From Prevotella sp. UBA2742 (GTDB lineage Bacteria; Bacteroidota; Bacteroidia; Bacteroidales; Bacteroidaceae), in the NCBI GenBank assembly GCA_002353485.1, contig DEJS01000022.1, forward strand, positions 19,116 to 75,397: 56,282 nt of DNA, in the 5' to 3' direction. Below are positions 35,866-43,405 of this stretch, in pieces (the stretch's first letter is position 1; every line of letters begins with the position of its first letter). The position numbers were made by a program, and so were the translations under genes. The notes beneath the pieces were generated by a model. That model did no database searches and was not told the DNA's origin. It worked only from the letters and a program-made list of their open reading frames with translations.

Positions 35866-37173
35866 ATGATTTGGAATCCTAATAAAGAATGCATGAGCCG
35901 CGACGAGATGAGCGCGCTGCAAGGTAAGAGACTTCACAAGATTGTAGAGTATGTGTATCACCACGTACCGTTCTATCGTAACAAGATGCAGGAGCTGGAC
36001 ATCCGCCCTGACGACATACAGACCATCGAGGACATCCACAAGCTGCCCTTCACCACGAAGAAGGACCTGCGCGACAACTATCCCTTCGGCCTGCAGGCTG
36101 CTCCGCAGAGCGAGATTATCCGCATCCACGCCTCCAGCGGTACCACGGGCAACCCCACCATCGTAGGCTACACCCGTAAGGACATTGGCGTGTGGAGCGA
36201 GTGTATGGCACGCTGTCTGACCGCATATGGTGTCACCCGCGACGACATCTTCTCCGTATCTTACGGCTATGGCCTGTTCACGGGCGGCTTAGGTGCCCAT
36301 TATGGCGTAGAGCACCTGGGAGCCTCGGTAGTGCCTGCCTCGACGGGTAACACGGAGAAGCACCTGAAGCTCATCCGCGACCTGGGCGTGACGGGTATAG
36401 CCTGCACACCCAGCTATGCCCTCTACCTGGCAGAGACCATGGACAAGATGGGCATCACGAAAGACCAGATCAAGCTGCGCGTGGGAGCCTTCGGTGCTGA
36501 ACCCTGGACAGAGAACATGCGCAAGGAGATTGAGGAACGCCTGGGACTGAAGGGCTACAACCTCTACGGACTATCCGAGGTGATGGGACCCTCTGTCAGC
36601 TACGAGTGCCAGATGCAACATGGCAGCCACATCAACGAGGACCACTTCTATCCCGAGATTATCAACCCCACGACACTGGAACCGCTACCCAACGGACAAA
36701 CTGGCGAATTGGTATTCACCACTCTGACCAAGGAAGGTATGCCCGTACTGCGCTATCGTACCCGCGACCTCTGCCATCTGATGGACGGGCAGTGCGACTG
36801 CGGACGTACCAATGTCCGCATGGGACGCATCGAGGGCCGTTCTGACGACATGCTCATCATCCGTGGTATCAACGTGTTCCCCTCGCAGGTGGAAAGCGTC
36901 GTGCTCTCCATGCCCGAGTTTGCTCCCCGCTACATGCTCATCGTCGACCGTGTCAACAACCTCGACACGCTGCAGGTACAGGTGGAGATTCGACAGGAGC
37001 ACTTCACGGGCATCTTTGACACTCCCGCCGCCATTGCAGCCTTGGAAAAGAAGCTTTCCAACAAGCTCAAGAGCGTGCTCAGCATCTCGGCCAAGGTACA
37101 GCTCAAGGCACCTAACACCATAGAGCGCAGCCAGGGCAAGAGTGCACATGTGATTGACAATCGCAAACTATAA
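35866..37173 (+). CDS. paaK: Phenylacetate-CoA ligase, first copy
   Basis: 435 residues, ANL adenylate-forming enzyme. The ATP loop SSGTTGNP is at 90-97, and the PaaK-type features YRTRDLC and GRSDDMLIIRGINVFPSQVE are present. It activates phenylacetate, indoleacetate or hydroxyphenylacetate to the CoA thioester with ATP. It is followed after 8 bp by a second, clearly divergent paralogue. Two ligases may split aromatic substrates between them. The CoA products are the substrates for IorAB in the carboxylating direction. Confidence 0.94.
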   Translation: MIWNPNKECMSRDEMSALQGKRLHKIVEYVYHHVPFYRNKMQELDIRPDDIQTIEDIHKLPFTTKKDLRDNYPFGLQAAPQSEIIRIHASSGTTGNPTIVGYTRKDIGVWSECMARCLTAYGVTRDDIFSVSYGYGLFTGGLGAHYGVEHLGASVVPASTGNTEKHLKLIRDLGVTGIACTPSYALYLAETMDKMGITKDQIKLRVGAFGAEPWTENMRKEIEERLGLKGYNLYGLSEVMGPSVSYECQMQHGSHINEDHFYPEIINPTTLEPLPNGQTGELVFTTLTKEGMPVLRYRTRDLCHLMDGQCDCGRTNVRMGRIEGRSDDMLIIRGINVFPSQVESVVLSMPEFAPRYMLIVDRVNNLDTLQVQVEIRQEHFTGIFDTPAAIAALEKKLSNKLKSVLSISAKVQLKAPNTIERSQGKSAHVIDNRKL

Positions 37174-37181
37174 TATCTATC

Positions 37182-38492
37182 ATGGAACAATCTAATTATT
37201 TTAATCCTGAATTCGAGACCATGAGTCGCAAGCAGATTGAGGCTCTCCAGCTGGAGCGTCTTCAGAGCACTGTGCGCCACTGCATGAAGAACGAGTTCTA
37301 TCAGAAAAAGTTCAAAGAAGCAGGCATTACACCTGATGACATCAAGACCCTTGCCGACGTGCGCAAAATTCCCTTCACCACGAAGCAGGACCTGCGCGAC
37401 ACCTATCCTTTCGGCATGTCGTGTGTTCCCCTGAAGGACTGTGTACGTCTGCACTCCAGCAGCGGTACCACGGGTAACCCCACCGTCATTCTGCATACAC
37501 AGAAGGACCTGGACGAATGGGCCAACCAAGTAGCCCGCAACCTATGGATGGTGGGCTGCCGCCCTGACGACGTGTTCCAGAACACTTCCGGCTATGGTAT
37601 GTTCACGGGTGGACTGGGCTTCCAGTATGGTGCCGAGCGCTTAGGCATGCTCACCATTCCCGCCGCTGCCGGTAACTCGCTTCGCCAGATTAAGTTCATC
37701 AAGGACTTCGGCACCACCGTCATCCACGCCATTCCGTCGTACGTCACCCGCCTCTACGAGGTGATGGAGCAAGTAGGTGTCAACCCGCGCAAAGACACCA
37801 AGCTGAAGGTGCTGGCCATCGGTGCCGAGCCCCACTCGGAAGAGCAGCGCAAGCGCATCGAGGAGATGATGGGCGTCAAGGCCTACAACTCGTTCGGCAT
37901 GTCAGAGATGTGCGGCCCGGGCGTCGGCTTCGAATGCCCCGAACAGAACGGCCTGCACTTCTGGGAAGACTACTACATCGTAGAGATTGTCGACCCCGAG
38001 ACGCTGGAGCCCGTGCCCGACGGCGAGATTGGCGAACTGGTACTGACCTCCCTCTGTCGTGAGGCCATGCCCCTGCTGCGCTATCGTACCCGTGACCTGA
38101 CGCGCGTACTTGGCCGCAGCTGTCCCTGTGGTCGTAACCATGTGCGTCTGGACCGCATGCGCGGCCGTTCCGACGACATGATCGTGCTGCGCGGCGTCAA
38201 CATCTTCCCCATCCAGGTGGAGAAGATACTGATGCAGTTCCCCGAGCTGGGCAACAACTACCTCATTACGCTCGTGACCCGTGAAGACAATGACTTCATG
38301 AACCTCGACGTAGAGCTGGCGCAGCCTACCGACGACTATGCCGCACTGCAGACGCTGGAGCGCGAAATCAAACGCCGTCTGAAGGACGAGATTCTGCTCA
38401 CGCCCAACATCCGTCTCGTTCCGCAGGGCACGCTGCCCGTCAGTGAAGGCAAGGCCGTGCGTGTGGTCGACAAGCGAAGAGTTTATCAGTAA
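37182..38492 (+). CDS. paaK: Phenylacetate-CoA ligase, second copy
   Basis: 436 residues with the same ANL architecture (SSSGTTGNP at 92-100, YRTRDLT, GRSDDMIVLRGVNIFPIQVE). It differs from copy 1 through most of its length, so this is an old duplication rather than a recent one. Its substrate may differ from that of copy 1. It sits between the first ligase and the ACT-domain gene in the same operon. Confidence 0.94.
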   Translation: MEQSNYFNPEFETMSRKQIEALQLERLQSTVRHCMKNEFYQKKFKEAGITPDDIKTLADVRKIPFTTKQDLRDTYPFGMSCVPLKDCVRLHSSSGTTGNPTVILHTQKDLDEWANQVARNLWMVGCRPDDVFQNTSGYGMFTGGLGFQYGAERLGMLTIPAAAGNSLRQIKFIKDFGTTVIHAIPSYVTRLYEVMEQVGVNPRKDTKLKVLAIGAEPHSEEQRKRIEEMMGVKAYNSFGMSEMCGPGVGFECPEQNGLHFWEDYYIVEIVDPETLEPVPDGEIGELVLTSLCREAMPLLRYRTRDLTRVLGRSCPCGRNHVRLDRMRGRSDDMIVLRGVNIFPIQVEKILMQFPELGNNYLITLVTREDNDFMNLDVELAQPTDDYAALQTLEREIKRRLKDEILLTPNIRLVPQGTLPVSEGKAVRVVDKRRVYQ

Positions 38493-38519
38493 TACTAACC
38501 AATAAAACGATTAACGATT

Positions 38520-38948
38520 ATGACGATTAACCAGTTATCCATCTTCATCGAGAACCGTTCGGGCACGCTCATCAAGGTGCTACAGATTCTCAAGCAGGCA
38601 GGCATCCAGATTGTCGCCTCCACCATTGCAGACACCGCCGAGTACGGCATCTACCGTCTCATCTGTTCAGAACCTCAGCGTGCCTACGAAGAGCTGAAGA
38701 AGGGCGGTGTTGCCGTTGCCCAGAGCAATGTCTTCGCCCTTGAGCTTGACGACGAGCCCGGCCGTTGTGCCGATGCCGTCGAGACCTTCTCGAAAGCAGG
38801 CATCTCCATTGCCTATATGTACACCTTCCTGCTTCGTGGCAAGGGTATCATGGTGTTCCGTACGGAGAATGCCGAGGAAGCCGAGCGCGTCATCACCGAC
38901 AACAAGCTGCGCTTCATTGAAGAGCCCGACCTGTCGAAGTTGGTGTAA
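38520..38948 (+). CDS. Tandem ACT-domain protein
   Basis: 142 residues made of two ACT folds (about 1-70 and 71-142), each starting with the typical strand (QLSIFIENRSGTL, VFALELDDEPGR). ACT domains bind amino acids. At the end of an arylacetate/aromatic amino-acid operon it probably senses phenylalanine, tyrosine or tryptophan and modulates the ligases. Such small ACT genes often follow paaK. It has no catalytic domain. A strong terminator follows. Confidence 0.87.
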   Translation: MTINQLSIFIENRSGTLIKVLQILKQAGIQIVASTIADTAEYGIYRLICSEPQRAYEELKKGGVAVAQSNVFALELDDEPGRCADAVETFSKAGISIAYMYTFLLRGKGIMVFRTENAEEAERVITDNKLRFIEEPDLSKLV

Positions 38949-38966
38949 TATCTTGTAAGTCCTACA

Positions 38967-38990
38967 GTGGAGGGCAAGAATGCCCTCCAC
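38967..38990 (+). terminator. Hairpin downstream of the ACT gene
   Basis: Perfect 10-bp stem GTGGAGGGCA/TGCCCTCCAC with loop AGAA, 18 bp after the stop, followed by ataaaa rather than a T-tract. Probably a processing or stabilising hairpin ahead of the true terminator. Confidence 0.55.
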
Positions 38991-38999
38991 ATAAAACCC

Positions 39000-39410
39000 C
39001 TAAAGAGGGCGGTCAGCATCGATGACCGCTCCTTTTTTTCTATATCCGCTGGAGGTGAAGACGGCCAGCAGTCGGTCCGTCTCGTCGGTCACACGCACCT
39101 CGCAATAAGGCATTTTGGGATGGTCTACCAGCTCGCGAGCCTCGGCAAAGACATAGCCTTCGCTGACGTTCGCCACGAAGGTAATGTTGGCCGAGGTACC
39201 CAACGTCAGCACCAGATGGCTGTTCATGGCCGCAGCACATGCCAGGTCGGCCAGCGTAAAGAGCGCTCCCCCCTGACACACGCCGCCACCATTCAGGTGC
39301 TCAGGCGTCACCAGCATCCTTGCCTTGGCATATCCCTCCTTCACGTCCATCAGCTCGACGCCAGCTCCTACGGCAAAGCGGTCACGTTTGAAAAAATCCT
39401 TTAGTGTCAT
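39000..39410 (-). CDS. paaI: PaaI-family hotdog thioesterase
   Basis: 136 residues. The hotdog-fold signature LNGGGVCQGGALFTLADLA contains the helix that carries the catalytic acid. PaaI enzymes hydrolyse aryl-acetyl-CoA esters and rescue trapped CoA, which fits the neighbouring phenylacetate-CoA ligase cluster, although it is transcribed in the opposite direction from its own promoter. The last codons (DADRPL) overlap the plus-strand terminator. Confidence 0.85.
   Translation of the reverse strand: MTLKDFFKRDRFAVGAGVELMDVKEGYAKARMLVTPEHLNGGGVCQGGALFTLADLACAAAMNSHLVLTLGTSANITFVANVSEGYVFAEARELVDHPKMPYCEVRVTDETDRLLAVFTSSGYRKKGAVIDADRPL
39009..39037 (+). terminator. Rho-independent terminator inside the thioesterase 3' end
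   Basis: GCGGTCA (39009-39015), 7-nt loop, TGACCGC (39023-39029), then TCC and a run of seven T. It terminates the plus-strand arylacetate operon but lies in the last codons of the convergent thioesterase gene. Confidence 0.8.
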
Positions 39411-39438
39411 CTCCTATTCGTCTATTTTAGTCAAGGCG

Positions 39439-39470
39439 CGAAGGTACAAAGAAATTACGAGAGCACCAAA
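39439..39470 (-). promoter_or_regulatory. Promoter for the thioesterase
   Basis: Minus strand TTTG (39467-39470), 20 bp, TACCTTCG (39439-39446). Confidence 0.5.
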
Positions 39471-39486
39471 AATAAGCAAGAATTAT

Positions 39487-39517
39487 TTTGCCGTTACACA
39501 AAAAAAGCGTACCTTTG
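39487..39517 (+). promoter_or_regulatory. Promoter for the thiamin operon
   Basis: TTTG (39487-39490), 19 bp, TACCTTTG (39510-39517), ideal spacing. The riboswitch starts about 20 bp after the expected transcription start. Confidence 0.7.
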
Positions 39518-39540
39518 CAGCCGATTTGAGCAAAGCGCTC

Positions 39541-39669
39541 GTCAAGGGGTGCTCGCAGTTGCGGGCTGAGATAATACCCTTCTGAACCTGATACGGGTAA
39601 TGCCGGCGTAGGGATGACGGAGTAAGGAAAAATCGAAATCCCCTTATTTATTCATTTATCTAAATAAGG
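39541..39669 (+). promoter_or_regulatory. TPP (THI-box) riboswitch with expression platform
   Basis: The conserved elements appear in order: AAGGGGTGCTC (39544 on), GGGCTGAGATAATACCC, TGAACCTGAT, GGGTAATGCCGGCGTAGGGA (ending near 39614). This is the TPP-binding aptamer. Downstream, CCTTATTTA (39642-39650) and TAAATAAGG (39661-39669) form a perfect 9-bp hairpin 7 bases before the start codon. CCCCTT at 39640-39645 could pair instead with AAGGGG at 39544-39549. That gives a plausible TPP-dependent switch controlling translation of the receptor. Confidence 0.95.
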
Positions 39670-39676
39670 AAAAGAG

Positions 39677-41968
39677 ATGCAAAAACTGATGATGACCCTC
39701 GCATTGCTTGCTACCGCTGTGGCAGGGAATGCAGCAGGAGTGAGAGAACAGCGTGCGGCGGAAGCTGACACGCTGAAGCGTGTAGACCTTCAAGAGGTAC
39801 AGGTGACTGCCGTACGTGCAACCAAGAAGACGCCCATAGCCTTTAGCAACGTGGGGAGAGAAGAACTGAAAGCCGTCAACCACGGACAAGACATCCCCTA
39901 CCTGCTGTCGCTGACCCCCTCGGTGACGACGACCAGCGATGCCGGCAACGGTATCGGGTACACCAGCATCCGTGTACGCGGTACCGACCCCACCCGCATC
40001 AACATCACCGCCAACGGCATCCCCATGAACGATGCTGAGAGTGCCGGACTCTATTGGGTCAACATGGGCGACTTTGCCTCCTCGGTACAGTCGATGCAGA
40101 TACAGCGCGGTGTGGGCACGTCAACCAACGGCGCCGGTGCCTTCGGTGCTACCATCAACATGCTGACAGAGAACATCGGTGTCAGTCCATACGCGGGTGT
40201 CGACCTGAGTGCCGGTTCCTACTATTCACATAAGGAGACGGTACGCTTCAGCACCGGTCTACTGAAAGGGCACTGGGGACTGCAGGGCCGTCTGTCGAAC
40301 ATCGGCTCGAAGGGTTATCTGGACCGTGCCTCTACCAAGCTGAACAGCTACTTCCTGCAGGCCGGCTGGTTTGGCGACAACACGGTGGTGAAGTTCATTA
40401 CCTTCAACGGTATCGAAGAGACCTACCACGCCTGGAACTACACGTCGAAGTACGAGCAGTCGCTCTACGGCCGCACCTACAACTCGTGCGGTGAATACTG
40501 GGACGAGCAGGGCAACCGCCACTACTATGACGACCAGACCGACAACTACCACCAGCAGAACTACCAGCTCATCTGGAACCAGCACATCAGCCGTGAGCTG
40601 AAGCTGAATGCCGCCCTGCACTATACGAAGGGCTATGGCTACTATAATGAGTATAAGTCAGGACGAACACTCTTCGAGTACGACCTGGACGCCGAGAAGA
40701 CCTGGGCCAAGAGCGACCTGGTACGCAAGAAGACGATGGACAACGACTTCTACGGCATGGTGGCCTCGCTGACCTACGACAACAAGCAGAACCTTCAGGC
40801 CATCTTCGGTGGCGGCTGGAACAAGTACGACGGCGACCACTACGGCCTCACGCCGTGGGTGAAGAAACCCGTCGACGAGCTTTTCCCCGACCACCGCTAC
40901 TACGACAACAACACGAAGAAGACCGACTTCAACGTCTATGGCAAGGTGACCTACGACCTGCTGCCCGGCCTGAATGCCTTCCTCGACCTGCAGTACCGCC
41001 ACATCGGCATCAAGATGAACGGTCCTACGGACGAGATAGACTGGGAGACAGAAAAACGCATCGTCTACGACATCAAGGAGTCGTACGACTTCTTCAACCC
41101 CAAGTTCGGACTGAACTACGACATCACGCCCAACCACAAGGTGTATGTCTCCTACGCCATTGCCCACAAGGAGCCTACGCGCAACAACTTCGAGAACAAC
41201 AACAATGCCGGACTGGAGCGTCCGAAGACCGAACGCCTGAACGACCTGGAGGCCGGCTACAAGTTCCAGTCGCCGCGTTTCTCGGCCGGTGCCAACATCT
41301 ACTGGATGGACTACAAGGACCAGTTCGTGCTGACGGGCGAGATAGACAAGATTGGCGAGGCCATCACCCGCAACATGCCCAAGAGCTACCGCCTCGGCGT
41401 GGAGCTGGAGGCCGCCTGGAAACCCGCAGACTGGTTCCGTTGGGACATCAACGCCACGTGGTCCAAAAACCGCGTGAAGGACATTACCGTTAACCTCACT
41501 GACGGCACGGTAGCCAATCTGGGAACACAGCCGCTAGCCTTCTCGCCTGACTTCCTGCTGAACAACATCCTGACCTTCAGCTACTGCGGCTTCAAGGCCT
41601 CGGTGCAGAGCCGCTACATCAGCGACCAGTATCTGACCAACACGGGTCTGAAGAGCTACCAGACGCTCGACGATGACGACAAGCCCGTAGACGTCAGCAT
41701 GATGCTCGACGGCCACTTCACTACAAACCTCGACCTGTCGTACAACTTCCGTCTGCCTAAGTTCGGACTGAAGGATGCCACCGTCGGCGTGACGCTCTAC
41801 AACCTCTTCTCGGCCAAGTTCGACAACAACGGCTGGGCCGCCCCTGCCTTCACCAAGGAGAACGGCAAGGTGGTGGCCACAGGCTGGGACACCCACGACC
41901 AGTACGAGGCCGGCTTCGCCCCCTCGGCACCGTTTAACCTGATGGCTCACCTGAGCGTGAACTTCTAA
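39677..41968 (+). CDS. TonB-dependent outer-membrane receptor for thiamin
   Basis: 763 residues. Signal peptide MQKLMMTLALLATAVAGNAAG, TonB-box region, plug domain (IRVRGTDPTRINITANGIPM), then a 22-strand-type barrel to the C-terminal Phe (MAHLSVNF). The role is set by context: it is the first gene under a TPP riboswitch, followed by PnuT and thiamin pyrophosphokinase, the arrangement known in Bacteroidetes as the omr1-pnuT-tnr3 thiamin salvage operon. Confidence 0.93.
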   Translation: MQKLMMTLALLATAVAGNAAGVREQRAAEADTLKRVDLQEVQVTAVRATKKTPIAFSNVGREELKAVNHGQDIPYLLSLTPSVTTTSDAGNGIGYTSIRVRGTDPTRINITANGIPMNDAESAGLYWVNMGDFASSVQSMQIQRGVGTSTNGAGAFGATINMLTENIGVSPYAGVDLSAGSYYSHKETVRFSTGLLKGHWGLQGRLSNIGSKGYLDRASTKLNSYFLQAGWFGDNTVVKFITFNGIEETYHAWNYTSKYEQSLYGRTYNSCGEYWDEQGNRHYYDDQTDNYHQQNYQLIWNQHISRELKLNAALHYTKGYGYYNEYKSGRTLFEYDLDAEKTWAKSDLVRKKTMDNDFYGMVASLTYDNKQNLQAIFGGGWNKYDGDHYGLTPWVKKPVDELFPDHRYYDNNTKKTDFNVYGKVTYDLLPGLNAFLDLQYRHIGIKMNGPTDEIDWETEKRIVYDIKESYDFFNPKFGLNYDITPNHKVYVSYAIAHKEPTRNNFENNNNAGLERPKTERLNDLEAGYKFQSPRFSAGANIYWMDYKDQFVLTGEIDKIGEAITRNMPKSYRLGVELEAAWKPADWFRWDINATWSKNRVKDITVNLTDGTVANLGTQPLAFSPDFLLNNILTFSYCGFKASVQSRYISDQYLTNTGLKSYQTLDDDDKPVDVSMMLDGHFTTNLDLSYNFRLPKFGLKDATVGVTLYNLFSAKFDNNGWAAPAFTKENGKVVATGWDTHDQYEAGFAPSAPFNLMAHLSVNF

Positions 41969-41970
41969 GA

Positions 41971-41998
41971 GAGTGAAGAGTGAAAAGTGAAGAGTGAA
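41971..41998 (+). repeat. Four 7-bp units (GAGTGAA/AAGTGAA) after the receptor stop
   Basis: The units start two bases after the TAA. The same 7-mer recurs at 42633-42653 and, inverted, as TTCACTT x4 at 43342-43369. Confidence 0.85.
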
Positions 41999-42037
41999 AA
42001 ATGCAACGCCACACTCTCTATGAGAGAATTTGCTACC
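41974..42037 (+). repeat. 64-bp direct repeat, copy 1 (upstream of pnuT)
   Basis: Matches 42630-42693 at 63 of 64 positions. It contains a copy of the start of the thiamin pyrophosphokinase gene. From ATG 42020 a remnant 10-codon ORF (MREFATTERT) ends 3 bp before the pnuT start. Confidence 0.93.
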
Positions 42038-42055
42038 ACGGAAAGGACATGAAGA

Positions 42056-42646
42056 ATGAGTGAATTTATCATCCTACACTGGCTGGACATACTGACCACG
42101 ATACTCGGGCTGTTTTATATCTGGCTCGAGTATCGTGCCAGCATCTGGCTATGGCTCTTCGGCATCATCATGCCGGCACTCGACATCTATCTTTACTGGA
42201 GCCATGGCCTTTATGGCGATGCAGGCATGGCCTGCTACTATACGGTAGCAGCCTGCTATGGCTATGCCGTTTGGAAGTTTGGCCGCAAAAAGAGCCAGAC
42301 GACCGACGTGATGCCCATCACCCACATGCCGCTGCGCCTCTACCTGCCCGCCGCCGTCTTCTTTCTGCTGGCATGGGGCGCTACCTACTATGTCCTGGTT
42401 ACCTGGACCAACTCGACCGTGCCCGTGCTCGACTCGTTCACCAATGCCCTCTCGTTTGTGGGGCTGTGGGCGCTGGCCCGCAAATATATCGAACAGTGGT
42501 GGTTCTGGATAGTGGTCGACGTCGTCTGCTGTGTGCTCTACGTACAGAAGGGCATCCCCTTCAAGGCAGGCCTCTACGGGCTCTATGTCGTCATAGCCAT
42601 AGCCGGCTATTTTAAGTGGAAACAGATAATGAAGAGTGAAAAGTGA
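42056..42646 (+). CDS. pnuT: PnuC-family thiamin transporter (PnuT)
   Basis: 196 residues with about seven hydrophobic segments, rich in Trp and Tyr. It has the PnuC-family features (WLEYRASIWLWLFGIIM, LLAWGATYYVL, ALSFVGLWALARKYIEQWW). PnuC proteins carry vitamin precursors by facilitated diffusion, trapped by phosphorylation. The riboswitch, receptor and kinase around it set thiamin rather than nicotinamide riboside as substrate. The gene is bracketed by 64-bp direct repeats. It ends at TGA 42644-42646, 29 bp before the kinase ATG. Confidence 0.93.
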   Translation: MSEFIILHWLDILTTILGLFYIWLEYRASIWLWLFGIIMPALDIYLYWSHGLYGDAGMACYYTVAACYGYAVWKFGRKKSQTTDVMPITHMPLRLYLPAAVFFLLAWGATYYVLVTWTNSTVPVLDSFTNALSFVGLWALARKYIEQWWFWIVVDVVCCVLYVQKGIPFKAGLYGLYVVIAIAGYFKWKQIMKSEK

Positions 42647-42693
42647 AGAGTGAAGAATGCAACGCCACACTCTCTATGAGAGAATTTGCTACC
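42630..42693 (+). repeat. 64-bp direct repeat, copy 2 (pnuT end to TPK start)
   Basis: Covers the last pnuT codons, three 7-bp GAGTGAA-type units and the first six codons of the kinase gene. Recombination with 41974-42037 would remove exactly one pnuT unit (656 bp). Confidence 0.93.
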
Positions 42694-43290
42694 GCATTTG
42701 GTGCCGTCATCCTGGCCAATGGCACTTTCCCTGCACACGAAGTGCCGCTGGGCATTCTGCACAATGCCAGCCACGTGGTGGCGTGCGACGGAGCCGTCAT
42801 ACACTGCCCGCAGGCAGAAGTAGTTATTGGCGACGGCGACTCCGTGCCAGAAGCGTTTCGCGACCGTCTCATCCAGGTGACCGAACAGGAAGACAACGAC
42901 CTGACCAAGGCCACCCGCTACTGTCTCAGCCGCGGCTGGCGCCGCATAGCCTACATCGCGACTACCGGCAAGCGCGAAGACCATACCATAGGCAACATCT
43001 CGCTGCTGATGCGCTACTACCGCGACATGGGCATCGAGGGCATCATCTTCACCGACTACGGATACTTCACCCCCGTCCGGGGCGACCATACCTTTCAGTC
43101 GCACCCCGGACAACAGGTCAGCATCTTCAACTTCGACTGTACAGCCATCGCGTCGGACGGGCTGAAGTGGGACTCCTATGCTTACCGGGAATGGTGGCAG
43201 GGCTCTCTCAACCAGGCCCTCACCGACCACTTCACCCTCCGCGCCGACGGCTACTACATGGTCTACCAGACCTATGAAAGGAAAAAGTAA
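42676..43290 (+). CDS. tnr3: Thiamin pyrophosphokinase
   Basis: 204 residues from ATG 42676 (MREFATAFGAVILANGTF). A GTG at 42643 is in frame but lies within the 7-bp repeat and overlaps the pnuT stop. Motifs ACDGAVIH, VIGDGDSVP and TGKREDHTIGNI fit the catalytic domain that binds ATP and thiamin. It turns thiamin into TPP directly and so traps what PnuT imports. Last gene of the riboswitch operon. The product is the cofactor of IorA in this window. Confidence 0.92.
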   Translation: MREFATAFGAVILANGTFPAHEVPLGILHNASHVVACDGAVIHCPQAEVVIGDGDSVPEAFRDRLIQVTEQEDNDLTKATRYCLSRGWRRIAYIATTGKREDHTIGNISLLMRYYRDMGIEGIIFTDYGYFTPVRGDHTFQSHPGQQVSIFNFDCTAIASDGLKWDSYAYREWWQGSLNQALTDHFTLRADGYYMVYQTYERKK

Positions 43291-43341
43291 AAAGTAATAA
43301 GCAGGCGAAAACGAGAGAAATGCCTGAGCGGCAGCAAATTT

Positions 43342-43369
43342 TTCACTTTTCACTTTTCACTTTTCACTT
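43342..43369. repeat. Four 7-bp units TTCACTT before argS
   Basis: Reverse complement of the AAGTGAA units near pnuT, lying just before the argS -7 element. It may supply or disrupt the -33 region. Confidence 0.8.
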
Positions 43370-43376
43370 TTTTGTG

Positions 43377-43384
43377 TACCTTTG
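43377..43384 (+). promoter_or_regulatory. -7 element for argS
   Basis: TACCTTTG 21 bp before the argS ATG. The -33 region consists of TTCACTT repeats and has no clear TTTG. Confidence 0.55.
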
Positions 43385-43405
43385 CACCCGCTTAACGTTA
43401 AGAGT

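Noticed and set aside
42643..42675. GTG start for thiamin pyrophosphokinase overlapping the pnuT stop
   Set aside because: The extra codons come from the 7-bp repeat. ATG 42676 gives the normal N-terminus, and the remnant copy upstream of pnuT keeps the same ATG.
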